Shown here in pieces: positions 1 through 9,069 of a DNA stretch of 64,000 nt. The notes beneath the pieces are model-generated. The model had not been told where the DNA came from, made no database searches, and saw only the letters and a list, made by a program, of their open reading frames with translations. Location of the stretch: NCBI RefSeq assembly GCF_000745425.1, contig NZ_JQJH01000001.1:124001-188000 (forward strand). Reading direction: 5' to 3'. The translations under genes and the position numbers were made by a program. Positions within the stretch are counted from its first letter, which is position 1. Each line of letters starts with the position of its first letter. Source of the stretch: Beijerinckia mobilis. Lineage in GTDB: Bacteria > Pseudomonadota > Alphaproteobacteria > Rhizobiales > Beijerinckiaceae.

Positions 1-1638
1 CGCTCCGGCGAGGAGACGATAGAGGTCGAAGGCTGCGGCCGCCTCTTCGCCCTTGTTCTGTAACAGCAGAATATTGGCGAGTGTATTGAGCGCCGAGGCG
101 AGATCAGCGGTAAATCGCCGGGGTTGCCGATCCGCGAGAGAACGAAACAAGGCCGAAGCTTCTCTCGCCAGACCGAGCGCCGCCTCAAGCCGATCGAGAC
201 GCCGCAGCCTGTTTGCGTGATTATTCAGCGAACCCGCAAGATGATGGGTAAAGGCGTCAGGCCGCCGTTCCGCGAGCCGGCGATAGAGCAATGTCGCTTC
301 CTCGGCGGCAGCGAGCGCTTCCGCATCGCGTTCAAGATCGCTCAGGCGATTGGCCAATGTATTGAGCGAACCTGCAAGGTTCGGCAGATAGACATCGGGA
401 TAGGCCATCGCCAAGGGACGGCGCAGGCTGACCGCTTCTTCCGCCGCGCATAAAGCCTCCTCGAACCGCCCGTTCGCGGCGAGACTATTGGCCAATGTAT
501 TCAGTGAAGCCGCAAGATCAGGTGTAAAGATATCCGGGCGGCTTTGCGCGAGGCGGCGGCGGATCACGACGCTTTCCTCTGCTGCCTCAAGGGCCTCCAC
601 GACGCGGTTGAGTGCGCTCAAACCATTGGCCAGCGTATTGAGCGAAACGGCAAGATCGCGCAGGAAGCGTTCGGGCTCGCATTCCGCAAGAGCGCGGCGC
701 AGCCGCACACTTTCCTCCGCCTTCGCCAGCGCTTCCTCACGCCGGCCAACATCGCGCAAACGATTGGACAATGTGTTGAGCGCCATGGCAAGCTGGGGCG
801 TGAAGGATCGCGGATCACGATCCGCCAGAAGAACAAATTGCTCCACGGATGTCTGCGCGACGGCCAAAGCCTCCTCTCGCAGGCCAAGATCGGTGAGCTT
901 ATTGGCAAGATTGTTCCGCGCCGTCGCGAGAACGGGAGCGAAGACCGCCCTTTGTGTATGCGAAAGCTGCTCGTAAAAGGTGACCGCCTCACGCATGATT
1001 GCAAGCGCCTCCTCACGCCGCCCCAAGGCGCTCAGCCTGTTGGCGAGATTGTTGAGCGCGCCGGCGAGATCCGCTGTGAAAATCTCGGGCGCGAGGCGAC
1101 TCAAGGTGCGATAATGGCTCACGGCCTCATCGGCTATCACCGCAGCCTCTTGGCGCACGCCCAGATCACTGAGGCGATTACCAAGATTGCTGAGCGTCAT
1201 CGCCAGCGCCGGCATAAACTGCTGCGGCGTCCTCGCCGCGAGACGCCGATAAATCTCGACGGCCTCACGCGCGGGCACAAGCGCATCGGCACAACGATCA
1301 AGGTCACCGAGGCAGCTTGCAAAAATATTGAGGGAAAAACCGAGATCGGCCTCTGCACTCTCACTACCCTCTGCGGTCAGCAGGTGGCGCAGGGCAAGAG
1401 CCTCCTCGGCAGCACAGAGCGCCACGCTCCGTCCGCCAGCCTCGCTGAAAAGATTGGCGCAAAGCTCAAGACTGTAAGCAAGACCCGCCATCGCTGCAGG
1501 CTGCTTCTGCTGGGCGAGTGGGCGATAGAGCGAGACGGCTTGATTGGCCTCCGCAAGGGCCTCACTCCATCGGCCGTGGCGGGCGTGGGTCAGCGCGCGC
1601 TCACGCAGGGTATGCGCCTCATCAAGAAGCTGGTTCAT
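1..1638 (-). CDS. Tetratricopeptide-repeat protein (C-terminus beyond window)
   Basis: Reading the minus strand from the ATG at 1638 gives an uninterrupted frame of 546 codons that leaves the window at position 1, so the C-terminus is missing. The protein begins MNQLLDEAHTLRERAL and is almost entirely a tandem array of a 46-residue unit with the pattern LAxSLNTLANRLSxLGRREEAL, then AxEEAVxLYRxLAExRPDxFTPD. At least ten units are visible. This is typical of TPR/TPR_10-like scaffolds, which form alpha-helical solenoids that bind other proteins. No signal peptide, membrane segment or catalytic domain is seen in the visible part. The function is unknown; the missing part could hold another domain. 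The unit repeats at DNA level with a period of about 138 bp. The opposite strand is also open for over 400 codons from 544, but that frame is arginine-rich, unlike any family I recognise, and is taken as an artefact of the repeats. Confidence 0.85.
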   Translation of the reverse strand, partial: MNQLLDEAHTLRERALTHARHGRWSEALAEANQAVSLYRPLAQQKQPAAMAGLAYSLELCANLFSEAGGRSVALCAAEEALALRHLLTAEGSESAEADLGFSLNIFASCLGDLDRCADALVPAREAVEIYRRLAARTPQQFMPALAMTLSNLGNRLSDLGVRQEAAVIADEAVSHYRTLSRLAPEIFTADLAGALNNLANRLSALGRREEALAIMREAVTFYEQLSHTQRAVFAPVLATARNNLANKLTDLGLREEALAVAQTSVEQFVLLADRDPRSFTPQLAMALNTLSNRLRDVGRREEALAKAEESVRLRRALAECEPERFLRDLAVSLNTLANGLSALNRVVEALEAAEESVVIRRRLAQSRPDIFTPDLAASLNTLANSLAANGRFEEALCAAEEAVSLRRPLAMAYPDVYLPNLAGSLNTLANRLSDLERDAEALAAAEEATLLYRRLAERRPDAFTHHLAGSLNNHANRLRRLDRLEAALGLAREASALFRSLADRQPRRFTADLASALNTLANILLLQNKGEEAAAAFDLYRLLAGA

Positions 1639-1752
1639 CGATCGCGGCCTTCTGTGATCCCTACAAGGCGGCTTGAGGCCCATCGTCCGGCATTCCGGAG
1701 CAACAAAGGCGCGCACAAGACTATCGGTATTTTCGAAAAAGCCATAACCGCA

Positions 1753-4134
1753 TCATTGAATAGCCAGACACCGAAACAGGACGACTTTTAGCTGATCGAG
1801 AACGAGAAGATAGGCAGCAACGACGCCTAACAGCAGAAGAATAAGCCCGAAACTGACCGGCGTCATGAAAATGCCAAGGCTCGCCATAGCCGTGACCGCG
1901 AGCAGATCCAGGATCGAGCTCGTCATCAGCCAAAAACTTGGGCGCGACCGCCAGAACGGGCCGCGCTCACGGACCAGATAGACATTCCCCTGCCCGGTCG
2001 CGACGAGCATGAGGAAGACCAGGGTCTGCAATTCCCCCAGCGTAAGGCCAAGGAGGTCACGGCCGACGAAGAACACGCTGAAGGAAAGGATCAGGACCAG
2101 AGCCGCCAGCACCCCGCCCGTCAGCATCAACAGGCGCAGATCCCAGCGATCCGGCTGCGGCGAATAGGACACATTGTCGGTGGCAATCGACATGGTGACA
2201 AAATCATTGGTGAACAGCAGCAGAACGATCAGGAACGGCGTGATCACGAAAACCTGCGTGATGATCACGCCAATCGTCAGAAAGACAGCGATTTCGATCG
2301 TCTTCATGATCTTGTTGATCGTGTAGGTCAGCATACGCTGATAGATATGGCGGCTGATCCGTACGGCCGTCAGCATGTCGGTAAGGCCTGGCGCGGTGAG
2401 GGCAACGCCCGCTGCGGCACGGGCGACATCCGTTGCGCTTGCGACGGCTACGCCGACATCGGCCTGCCTTAGCGCAGGCGCGTCATTGACACCATCGCCC
2501 GTCATGCCAACGATGTGACCGGCCGATTGCAGCAACCGGATCAGGCGGATCTTGTCTTCGGGAAAGACACGGGCATAGACGCCATAATCAAGAGCCCTGG
2601 CGCTGTCGAGAGATGCGACCATGTCGGCGGAGGCGACCGGCCCATCGATGCCAATTCTTTTGGCAATGGCATTTGCCGTGACGGCATCGTCGCCCGTCAC
2701 CATAATGACTTTGATCCCGAGTTCCTTCAATCCCTCCACCAATGCAGCGGAATCGGCGCGCGGCGGATCTTCCAGGGCGATGAGGCCCGCTAGCCGCAAG
2801 TCGGCGCGGCTCGTACCCTGGCCCACGGCCAGAACACGCGCTCCCGAGGCAGCAAGTCGCGTGATCGCCTCCCGAGTCACCACCTCTTGATTGATAGCCT
2901 CCTTTTTATCGGCTGCTCCGGCGACCAGAGCGGCGACGGCCTGCGGCGCACCCTTGACCACCCAAAGCGGCGCCTCCGCTCCCTCATAATGGCCGAGCGA
3001 ATAGCGGCTGGCCGGATCGAAAGGAATGAAGTCGATCCGGCGCGGAGGAGCAGCAAGCAGATTGCGTGCGGCCGCCGCACTCAAAATGGCAAGGTCAATC
3101 GGATCCTGCGTCGCTGGATCGCTGGCAAGCGCGGCGAAGCGCAAGAGTTCATCGTCCGATGACGCCGTGAAACGGGTAAGCGCCGCGAGCGTCAGGCGGT
3201 TTTCCGTCAGCGTGCCGGTTTTGTCCGTACAAAGCACATCCATACCTGCCGCTTCCTCGATTGCCGAGAGACGTGTCAAGAGCACGCCGGAGCGCGCCAG
3301 TTCGGCCGCACCAAGAGCCGTTGCCAGGGTGAACGTCGCAGGCAAAGCCGCCGGAACGGAAGCGACGATCAGGATCAGCGCGAAGGACAAAACCTCTTCC
3401 GGCGGCAGGCCCGCCCAGAATGCGTAAACGAGCAGCGCGGAGATCAGCACGGCATCGATCGCAATCAGAATGCGCACGATCTTGAAGATGATCTCCGCCA
3501 GATGGCTGGTCGATCGCGCCGTCCGCACCAGTTCGGCTGTCTTGCCAAAACGGGTACGCGGTCCCGTCGCGATCACTTCGCCGGTCGCTTCCCCGCGCCG
3601 CACGATCGCTGCCGCATAGGCCGTCGCGCCTGCTCCAGCTTCGACACCGAGAGATTCGCCAGTCAAGCTCGACTGATCGAGTAAAATGCCGCCTTCGAGA
3701 ATATGGATGTCCGCCGGCGACAGATCCCCCATGCGCAGATGGACGATATCGCCCGGCACGAGTTCCGCCGACACGATCGATCGCCAGCAGCCGCCGCGCA
3801 GCACGCGCGCATTGGCTGCGAGCCGATGCCTCAGAAGGTCGAGCGCCTTGCCGGCCCGTCCTTCCTCGACGAAGCTGATCAGGGCGTTGACGCCGAGCAG
3901 CGCGCCAATGACGGCGGCCTCTCCGGACTTCCCCAACAGAAATTGAAGGAGAATGACCGCTTCCAACATCCATGGAATTGGTCCCCAGAGCTTCTTCAGA
4001 AACTCGATCAGCGGATGAGTGTGCTGCTCCGGAATCACATTCTGCCCATAATGCGCCAGACGGCGACGCGCTTCCTCCTCCGTAAGGCCGGTCAAACCGT
4101 AATCTGTCTTTGCACTGCTGGACGGCTGATCCAT
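1753..4134 (-). CDS. Proton-efflux (plasma-membrane type IIIA) P-type ATPase
   Basis: A 793-residue P-type ATPase that probably exports protons using ATP. The phosphorylation motif DKTGTLTEN has its aspartate near residue 302. TGES of the actuator domain lies near 158, and GDGVNDAPALRQADVGVAV of the hinge near 546. An N-terminal cation-ATPase domain (LTEEEARRRLAHYGQNV) comes first, and hydrophobic segments fall in pairs near residues 60-110 and 235-290, with a cluster at the C-terminus. The CPx motif of heavy-metal pumps is absent, and the overall layout resembles plant/fungal-type H+-ATPases found in bacteria. The start was set at 4134 because GGAGAG precedes that ATG at good spacing. An in-frame upstream ATG at 4236 would add 34 basic residues without a ribosome site. 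It is transcribed toward the TPR gene with a gap of about 115 bp, so the two could be co-transcribed. Ion specificity is inferred from family resemblance. Confidence 0.9.
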   Translation of the reverse strand: MDQPSSSAKTDYGLTGLTEEEARRRLAHYGQNVIPEQHTHPLIEFLKKLWGPIPWMLEAVILLQFLLGKSGEAAVIGALLGVNALISFVEEGRAGKALDLLRHRLAANARVLRGGCWRSIVSAELVPGDIVHLRMGDLSPADIHILEGGILLDQSSLTGESLGVEAGAGATAYAAAIVRRGEATGEVIATGPRTRFGKTAELVRTARSTSHLAEIIFKIVRILIAIDAVLISALLVYAFWAGLPPEEVLSFALILIVASVPAALPATFTLATALGAAELARSGVLLTRLSAIEEAAGMDVLCTDKTGTLTENRLTLAALTRFTASSDDELLRFAALASDPATQDPIDLAILSAAAARNLLAAPPRRIDFIPFDPASRYSLGHYEGAEAPLWVVKGAPQAVAALVAGAADKKEAINQEVVTREAITRLAASGARVLAVGQGTSRADLRLAGLIALEDPPRADSAALVEGLKELGIKVIMVTGDDAVTANAIAKRIGIDGPVASADMVASLDSARALDYGVYARVFPEDKIRLIRLLQSAGHIVGMTGDGVNDAPALRQADVGVAVASATDVARAAAGVALTAPGLTDMLTAVRISRHIYQRMLTYTINKIMKTIEIAVFLTIGVIITQVFVITPFLIVLLLFTNDFVTMSIATDNVSYSPQPDRWDLRLLMLTGGVLAALVLILSFSVFFVGRDLLGLTLGELQTLVFLMLVATGQGNVYLVRERGPFWRSRPSFWLMTSSILDLLAVTAMASLGIFMTPVSFGLILLLLGVVAAYLLVLDQLKVVLFRCLAIQ

Positions 4135-4379
4135 GCGGCTTCTCTCCACCGACGAGCCGGAGTGTGGACCGCGCCGATCAGATTTTCTCGCGATCAATGA
4201 AGTGAAACGGCAAGCTTGTCTTTCTACCTTGGACATTGAAACGGTTCAATTCAGCTTTGTTGCTTACACGCGCGGCATCGCTCTTGTGGAAAACGGCAGG
4301 GCGCGCGATAACATTAAGCCGAATGATAGCACCGTCTTTTCGAAAGCTATTTGAGACATTGATACCAAGTCTCGATGAG

Positions 4380-4851
4380 AATGCCCTGTGCGCCTACCCG
4401 CGCAATGCTTTAACCTGAGCCAATTTCGCTTGAGATATGATTCGATCCCCCGGATGAGAAGTCCGCGCTGAAGGATTTGTTCCTGCCGCCTAAACGGCGA
4501 CGCCACCTGCCGAGATGAAGCTGGTCCTCTGTGTTAAGGACGGTTGTTTTCATATGGCGGTCGATCTGCGCCATGACCCATCCACCTATCTGCAATAACA
4601 AGCCGATGAATATCGGTCGAAAGCGCGAAAAGGGTTATCATCCCGGCAGCCCCCGCCTCCGGCTTCCTGGTGATGGAGGTGGCGAGCGAGATGTTGTAAC
4701 GTCGCTTTGTATATTACGTGCCCGAATCCGCGCGCGGTATTGCCTGGAACAACCCCGCACTTGGGAACAACAGGCCGCTGTCCGCCACCGACCTTTCGGA
4801 ACTCGACCGCAACCATTTGCTGATTACGCCAAAATTTAAGGGATTCGATTG
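4380..4851 (+). pseudogene. Decayed dTDP-4-dehydrorhamnose 3,5-epimerase (RmlC-like) gene
   Basis: Three pieces in different frames read like an RmlC cupin. Codons from about 4500 give PPAEMKLVLCVKDGCFHMAV and then DLRHDPSTYLQ before a TAA at 4598-4600. A second frame from about 4625 gives AKRVIIPAAPASGFLVMEVA and then SEML, ending in TAA at 4697-4699. The same frame resumes as RRFVYYVPESARGIAWNNPA and continues to a TGA at 4851-4853. These match, in order, the RmlC segments around the 'KLVRCVKGxIxDVAVDLR', 'IPxGFAHGFLV' and 'YYxPExERGIxWNDPALG' regions. The N-terminal part before 4500 is only faintly recognisable. Two stops and at least one frameshift make it non-functional. Its last codons overlap the start of the intact methyltransferase, as expected for former operon partners. 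Confidence 0.65.
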
Positions 4852-6078
4852 ATGAAATGCCGTCATTGCCAAACGCCACTCGAACATGTGTTCCTCGATC
4901 TCGGTTTCGCACCACCGTCGAATGCCTATTTGAACAAGGAACAGATGCAGGCGCCAGAACTGTATTTTCCATTGAAGCTCTTTGTCTGTCATCAATGCTG
5001 GCTGGTACAGACGCTCGATTTCACACGCGCCGACGAATTGTTCAGCGCCGATTATGCCTATTTCTCCTCCGTCTCCTCAAGCTGGCTCAACCATGCGAAG
5101 CTTTATGCCGAAATGATCATGAAGCGCCTCGACCTTGACCAGAACAGTCTCGTGATCGAGGTCGCTTCCAACGACGGATATCTTTTGAGAAACTTCGTGG
5201 CGGCCGGAATTCCGTGCCTTGGCATCGAGCCCACGGCAAGCACGGCACGAGCGGCACGGGAAATCGGCGTGCCGGTGCTGGAAGAGTTTTTCGGCGAGGT
5301 TTTGGGGCAAAGGCTGGCCAAGGAAGGCAGGCAAGCCGATCTGATCGCGGGCAACAACGTCTTTGCCCATGTGCCCGACATCAACGACTTCACCAGGGGA
5401 CTAAAGGCAGCGCTGAAGCCCGGTGGCACCATCACGCTGGAATTTCCGCATCTGATGCAGCTGATCGCATACAATCAGTTCGACACCGTATATCATGAAC
5501 ATTTTTCCTATCTGTCGCTCCATACGGTCGAACGGATTTTCTCGTCGGCGGGCTTGCGTGTATGTGATGTGGAGGAATTGCCAACCCACGGCGGGTCGTT
5601 ACGGGTCTATGGCTGTCATGAGAACGACGCGCGCGCTGACGCGGCTTCTGTCGCAGCATTGCTGGCGCAGGAGGAAGCGGCGGGGCTGCATGATCTTGCC
5701 CTCTATGACACGTTCCAGGCGCGGGCCAACAAGGTGAAGGACGATTTCCTTTCCTTCCTGATCGCAGAAAAGGCAGCAGGACGCATGGTCGTGGCCTATG
5801 GCGCGGCGGCGAAGGGAAATACGCTGATCAATTATGCGGGGGTGAAGCCGGACCTGCTACCCTATGTCTACGATGCCGCGGCCTCCAAGCAGTGGAAATT
5901 CATGCCCGGCAGCCACATTCCGATCCTGCCCCCCTCAATGATCACAAAGCTGCGGCCGGACTCAATCGTTGTGTTACCGTGGAACATTGCAACAGAAGTG
6001 AAAACGCAGATGGCGCACACAAAGGAATGGGGGGCAAGGTTCTTCACGGCCGTGCCAGAGATGATGGAACTGCCATAA
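4852..6078 (+). CDS. SAM-dependent sugar C-methyltransferase with zinc-binding domain
   Basis: A 408-residue protein with the three-part layout of NDP-hexose C-methyltransferases (TylC3/NovU-like). An N-terminal zinc-binding domain has C3-x2-C6 and C46-x2-C49. A Rossmann SAM-binding core starts near residue 100 with VIEVASNDGYLLRNF and includes the acidic loop IEPTAST. A C-terminal domain contains the YGAAAKGNTLINYAG motif. In the family these enzymes methylate C-3 of keto-deoxysugar nucleotides, so a cytoplasmic role in deoxysugar synthesis is likely. The ATG at 4852 follows an in-frame TTG at 4849. The flanking genes are decayed: an RmlC relic upstream overlaps its start, and the first codons of an epimerase follow its stop. 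The enzyme itself shows no lesion. It may therefore be a recently orphaned gene, or may act with sugar enzymes encoded elsewhere. Confidence 0.85.
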   Translation: MKCRHCQTPLEHVFLDLGFAPPSNAYLNKEQMQAPELYFPLKLFVCHQCWLVQTLDFTRADELFSADYAYFSSVSSSWLNHAKLYAEMIMKRLDLDQNSLVIEVASNDGYLLRNFVAAGIPCLGIEPTASTARAAREIGVPVLEEFFGEVLGQRLAKEGRQADLIAGNNVFAHVPDINDFTRGLKAALKPGGTITLEFPHLMQLIAYNQFDTVYHEHFSYLSLHTVERIFSSAGLRVCDVEELPTHGGSLRVYGCHENDARADAASVAALLAQEEAAGLHDLALYDTFQARANKVKDDFLSFLIAEKAAGRMVVAYGAAAKGNTLINYAGVKPDLLPYVYDAAASKQWKFMPGSHIPILPPSMITKLRPDSIVVLPWNIATEVKTQMAHTKEWGARFFTAVPEMMELP

Positions 6079-6110
6079 AGATCGTCATTACGGGTGGTTG
6101 CGCGGGGTAA
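6075..6110 (+). pseudogene. N-terminal relic of an NDP-sugar epimerase/dehydratase
   Basis: Directly overlapping the methyltransferase stop, the codons read I-KIVITGGCAG and then TAA at 6108-6110. This matches the universal start of extended short-chain dehydrogenase epimerases (MKIVITGGAGFIG). An ancestral ATGA overlap would have become ATAA, destroying the start codon. Nothing convincing follows downstream, so only about eleven codons remain. The assignment rests on this short NAD-binding motif and on the deoxysugar context. Confidence 0.4.
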
Positions 6111-6260
6111 AATGCCACCGCGCACCATATGCCAAGCTTTATGGCCACGCGAGTGGCACGTTGCGGCGGCGATCACAGGTTCCAGCCTTGCATCTCGCCT
6201 TGGACATTTGGTTTGCATGTCCAAAGCGGCGGGATGTTTACGAAAGACGCTTGAACCGAC

Positions 6261-6701
6261 TTACCAACCAGGACCCCAGTAGCCGGGCCCGAACGGGCCA
6301 TAACCCATCCCCGGTCCCCATCCCCAGGCGCCCCAGTTCCAGCTGGCATCCTGATATTCGAGCGCAATCATCTGCTGCTGATCCAGAAGCTGCTTCTGCT
6401 GGCGATAGGCCTGATAACGCGCAAAAGCTGTCTGATCGCCGACATAGAGGCAGTTACACACCAGAGGGTCAGCATAGACATAGGTTACGGCATTGCCGCG
6501 AACACGTCTCAGAAACTGGTGTGGCGGTAGTTGTTTCAACATGGCTTGCCGCTGCGGCGTATTCGCCGGCCGGCTGATGAAACCGGCGGCCGCCAAATGG
6601 TCTTCAGCCTCGCTCACGACCTGCTGTTGTGTCGCGCAGGCCCCGAGCAACATAAACGCCGCGGAGGATAAAATCGCCGCAATTCTTCCAGGAAAAGCCA
6701 T
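6261..6701 (-). CDS. Small glycine/tryptophan-tailed lipoprotein, function unknown
   Basis: This 146-residue protein has a lipoprotein signal peptide ending in the lipobox LLGAC, with the lipid-anchored cysteine near residue 22. The mature part has a helical, glutamine-rich middle (QAYRQQKQLLDQQQMIALEY) and a tail rich in Gly, Trp and Tyr (WNWGAWGWGPGMGYGPFGPG). It contains the motif CNCLYVGDQ, also seen in uncharacterised rhizobial lipoproteins. It is expected to sit in the cell envelope. It has its own upstream gap of over 500 bp and no obvious operon partner. No function can be assigned. Confidence 0.75.
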   Translation of the reverse strand: MAFPGRIAAILSSAAFMLLGACATQQQVVSEAEDHLAAAGFISRPANTPQRQAMLKQLPPHQFLRRVRGNAVTYVYADPLVCNCLYVGDQTAFARYQAYRQQKQLLDQQQMIALEYQDASWNWGAWGWGPGMGYGPFGPGYWGPGW

Positions 6702-7276
6702 CCTGATCCCCTTCTTCCCCTAACAGGAATCGTATGATGCCATAATTCAGAAAACCATTGGCAAAAATTTATCAGGTCTCCCGATTGATATCGGGCCTCA
6801 ACGAGCAAGACCGACTAACTCCTGAGGGTCACGAGGGGCAATTCCGTTATTTTGAAAAGACGATTATCATGGAATTTCGGACGCAACGGACTTTGAAGCT
6901 TGAGCGCATAGATGCGGCAGGAATTTTCCAATCAAGAATCATTGGCCCTATCGGGGTTCCGAATCGGCCTGTGAAGCCGACCCGGTCTCACACATGAACA
7001 TGCCGAATAACTGATCCGTCAAATTCACGCGGAGGTTACCTGCGATCAAGTATAGTCTTTCATCGCAAAGACAAGGATTTGTGTAAATTTCCACCGAGAC
7101 ACGGAAAGGGTTCGCCGCAGCTCGACAGGAAACCCCGTTTCCGTAAGTCCGTTGAAAAGACCTTGCCCACCGTCCCTCCCATCAAAAAAGACGGAATCCC
7201 AACAAACTGCAATGGAAAAGACGCGATTCCTTTTTATCGAGGGAGGCTTTATCTGATCAAAGGTACCATTGCAGGG
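6702..7276. other. Non-coding gap between lipoprotein and porin genes
   Basis: About 575 bp without a convincing gene on either strand. It should contain the promoter of the minus-strand lipoprotein gene and the 3' end signals of the porin gene. Codon use in the short open frames is not protein-like. No strong hairpin followed by a T-run was seen. Confidence 0.5.
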
Positions 7277-8749
7277 TCAAAATGCGATGAATGTGCTTGC
7301 AAGAAAATTCAGAGCAGATCCCTGACCTTTAAAATAGGTAACGCTCGGCTTATCCGTATAAGTGGCACCGACCGTAAGCGATAAACCAGGTCCGAACTTC
7401 CATAAATAGGATGCCGTGATCGAATTATTGGCGTGGCGCGCGTAGGTCCCAGTTTTTACTGCCGAGAGATTCGTCAGATCGGCAAAATAAGAGCTCAATA
7501 CATTATGCTGGTAGACGATCGATATCATGTCCGACGGTCGGGAATCGAATAGGCCGAAGCTATAGAGGCGTGCTTCGTAATATTGGCTGAAAATATTCGT
7601 CTGCGGCGGTGCATACATGAATGACACACCGCCGTAGATGCCGCGGTAAGCCTTTATCGGCGAGGAAGGTTCGATTTGCCAGAACTGGCGGTCATACAAG
7701 ACGTAATACCCGTAATTCGTGCTCTCGCCATTGGTCTCATAATTATGAAACAAAGATGAATTGTAGATGATACCGGACCGAAACCACGTATAGGGATTAT
7801 CCGGAGCCGCTTTCTGCTTATAACCAATCTCATCAATATAAAGGGCGCGCGCCCCAGGAAGGTTAAAGTCGAGACCGACCGGATTGGCACGCACCGAGTC
7901 ATAAATCGTTGAAGAGGTGGGCGCCATGCTTCGTGCAACGCCGAACTGGTTATAGAAATTCTCTGCCATATTATATTTCATCCAGGCAGTCGGCTGCGTG
8001 ACAAGCGACGCCGAAAGACCGAGCTGAATGGGAATTGAAGAGCTGGGACCGAAGGGATTTTGTAATTGTCCACCGACATAAATGCCTACGAAAGTCTGGG
8101 CATTGGACAAATAACCAAAACCCAATTCGACTTTCCTGTCGAAAAGACTTTGGTAATAGGCAAGCCGGTAAAATCCATAATTAGTCGGGATATAGGGCTG
8201 CCAGCTGCTGTTGACAAAACTGCTTCCAATCTGGAGCTGCCCATCAGGAATTCCATATTGAGAAAGGTCGTATGTCAGAAACATATTGGTTTGACTATTG
8301 ATACTGCCTCGTTCTCCCCAATAGGTTTGCTTGCCCCTCGGATTCGTCAACGGCGTATCGAGTGTATTGACCGCAAAGGCGGATATATTGCCGGCCCAAA
8401 ACCCAATTCCATATCGCGCGAGGTTTGATCTCCAACCATCGGTATCTTGCGTTAATGTATTACCGTAGGAGAAGAAAGGAATATTCCATCCCTTCCAGCC
8501 ATAGACCGTGTCAAGCTGAGAGATAGACAATCTTGGAGGAGCATTCTTTACGATATCACCTTCCGCATTCACACGGCTACCTGATTGCTCTGAGCGCTCT
8601 GCTTCTGCAAGAGCCTCCAGTGAGCACAGGGTTGTTCCCATGCCAGTTCCAACCAAAACAGGTAATAAAGAGGTCATGCGACACAATAGCCCCGTGACGA
8701 CACGCCTTGGTCTGGGGCATGATCTCGCATGCATTCCAAAATATTTCAC
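7277..8749 (-). CDS. Outer-membrane porin (carbohydrate-porin/OprB-like beta-barrel)
   Basis: A 490-residue exported protein. The N-terminus has basic residues and then a hydrophobic stretch (LLPVLVGTGMGTTLCSLEALA) consistent with a signal peptide. The rest is rich in alternating aromatic/polar beta-strands (YGIGFWAGNISAFAV, FYRLAYYQSLFDRKVELGFGY) and ends in a C-terminal phenylalanine, the barrel-insertion signature of outer-membrane proteins. The layout resembles OprB-type sugar porins. The start is a GTG at 8749 with a strong GGGGAGG ribosome site just upstream; an ATG six codons in has no better site. It lies downstream of, and on the same strand as, the hca/mhp catabolic genes, so a role in taking up the aromatic acid is possible but unproven. 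The gap to mhpE contains a small inverted-repeat element, which suggests separate transcription. Confidence 0.75.
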   Translation of the reverse strand: MKYFGMHARSCPRPRRVVTGLLCRMTSLLPVLVGTGMGTTLCSLEALAEAERSEQSGSRVNAEGDIVKNAPPRLSISQLDTVYGWKGWNIPFFSYGNTLTQDTDGWRSNLARYGIGFWAGNISAFAVNTLDTPLTNPRGKQTYWGERGSINSQTNMFLTYDLSQYGIPDGQLQIGSSFVNSSWQPYIPTNYGFYRLAYYQSLFDRKVELGFGYLSNAQTFVGIYVGGQLQNPFGPSSSIPIQLGLSASLVTQPTAWMKYNMAENFYNQFGVARSMAPTSSTIYDSVRANPVGLDFNLPGARALYIDEIGYKQKAAPDNPYTWFRSGIIYNSSLFHNYETNGESTNYGYYVLYDRQFWQIEPSSPIKAYRGIYGGVSFMYAPPQTNIFSQYYEARLYSFGLFDSRPSDMISIVYQHNVLSSYFADLTNLSAVKTGTYARHANNSITASYLWKFGPGLSLTVGATYTDKPSVTYFKGQGSALNFLASTFIAF

Positions 8750-8858
8750 CCCGTCCTCCCCGTATTATATATTTATCATCACCCGTTCAAATTCTTGGCC
8801 GCTAGGCCTCACTCATCGAATAGACTGTCGACATGTGATGAGAATGTTGAATGATTAT

Positions 8859-9068
8859 CGATGACATTGCCTCAGGTGGCACCGCTTTTCGAAGACCATT
8901 CGCCGTTTATTCATTCAGCGTTTATTTCGCTGGATCACGATTTGCCACGGTTGTACCCAGATTTTCATTTCGGTGCTGGCACGCATCCATAAAATTTGTA
9001 GCCCTACTCCGTTGTCGCTCGGAGACGGAGCGTTCGCATCAATTGTAGCCCTGAGGCAATCGTCATCG
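8859..9068. repeat. About 210-bp element bounded by 18/19-bp inverted repeats (MITE-like)
   Basis: The left end at 8859-8876 reads CGATGACATTGCCTCAGG. The right end at 9050-9068 reads CCTGAGGCAATCGTCATCG, which is its reverse complement apart from one inserted base. TTAT occurs just outside the left end and one base outside the right end. The interior has no gene. It sits immediately after the mhpE stop codon. The structure resembles a small non-autonomous transposable element, though no related transposase was recognised in the window. Confidence 0.5.
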
Positions 9069-9069
9069 C

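Noticed and set aside
544-1791. Long plus-strand open frame of 415 codons
   Set aside because: It is antisense to the TPR repeats, arginine-rich, has no family features, and the minus-strand frame is a clear TPR protein.
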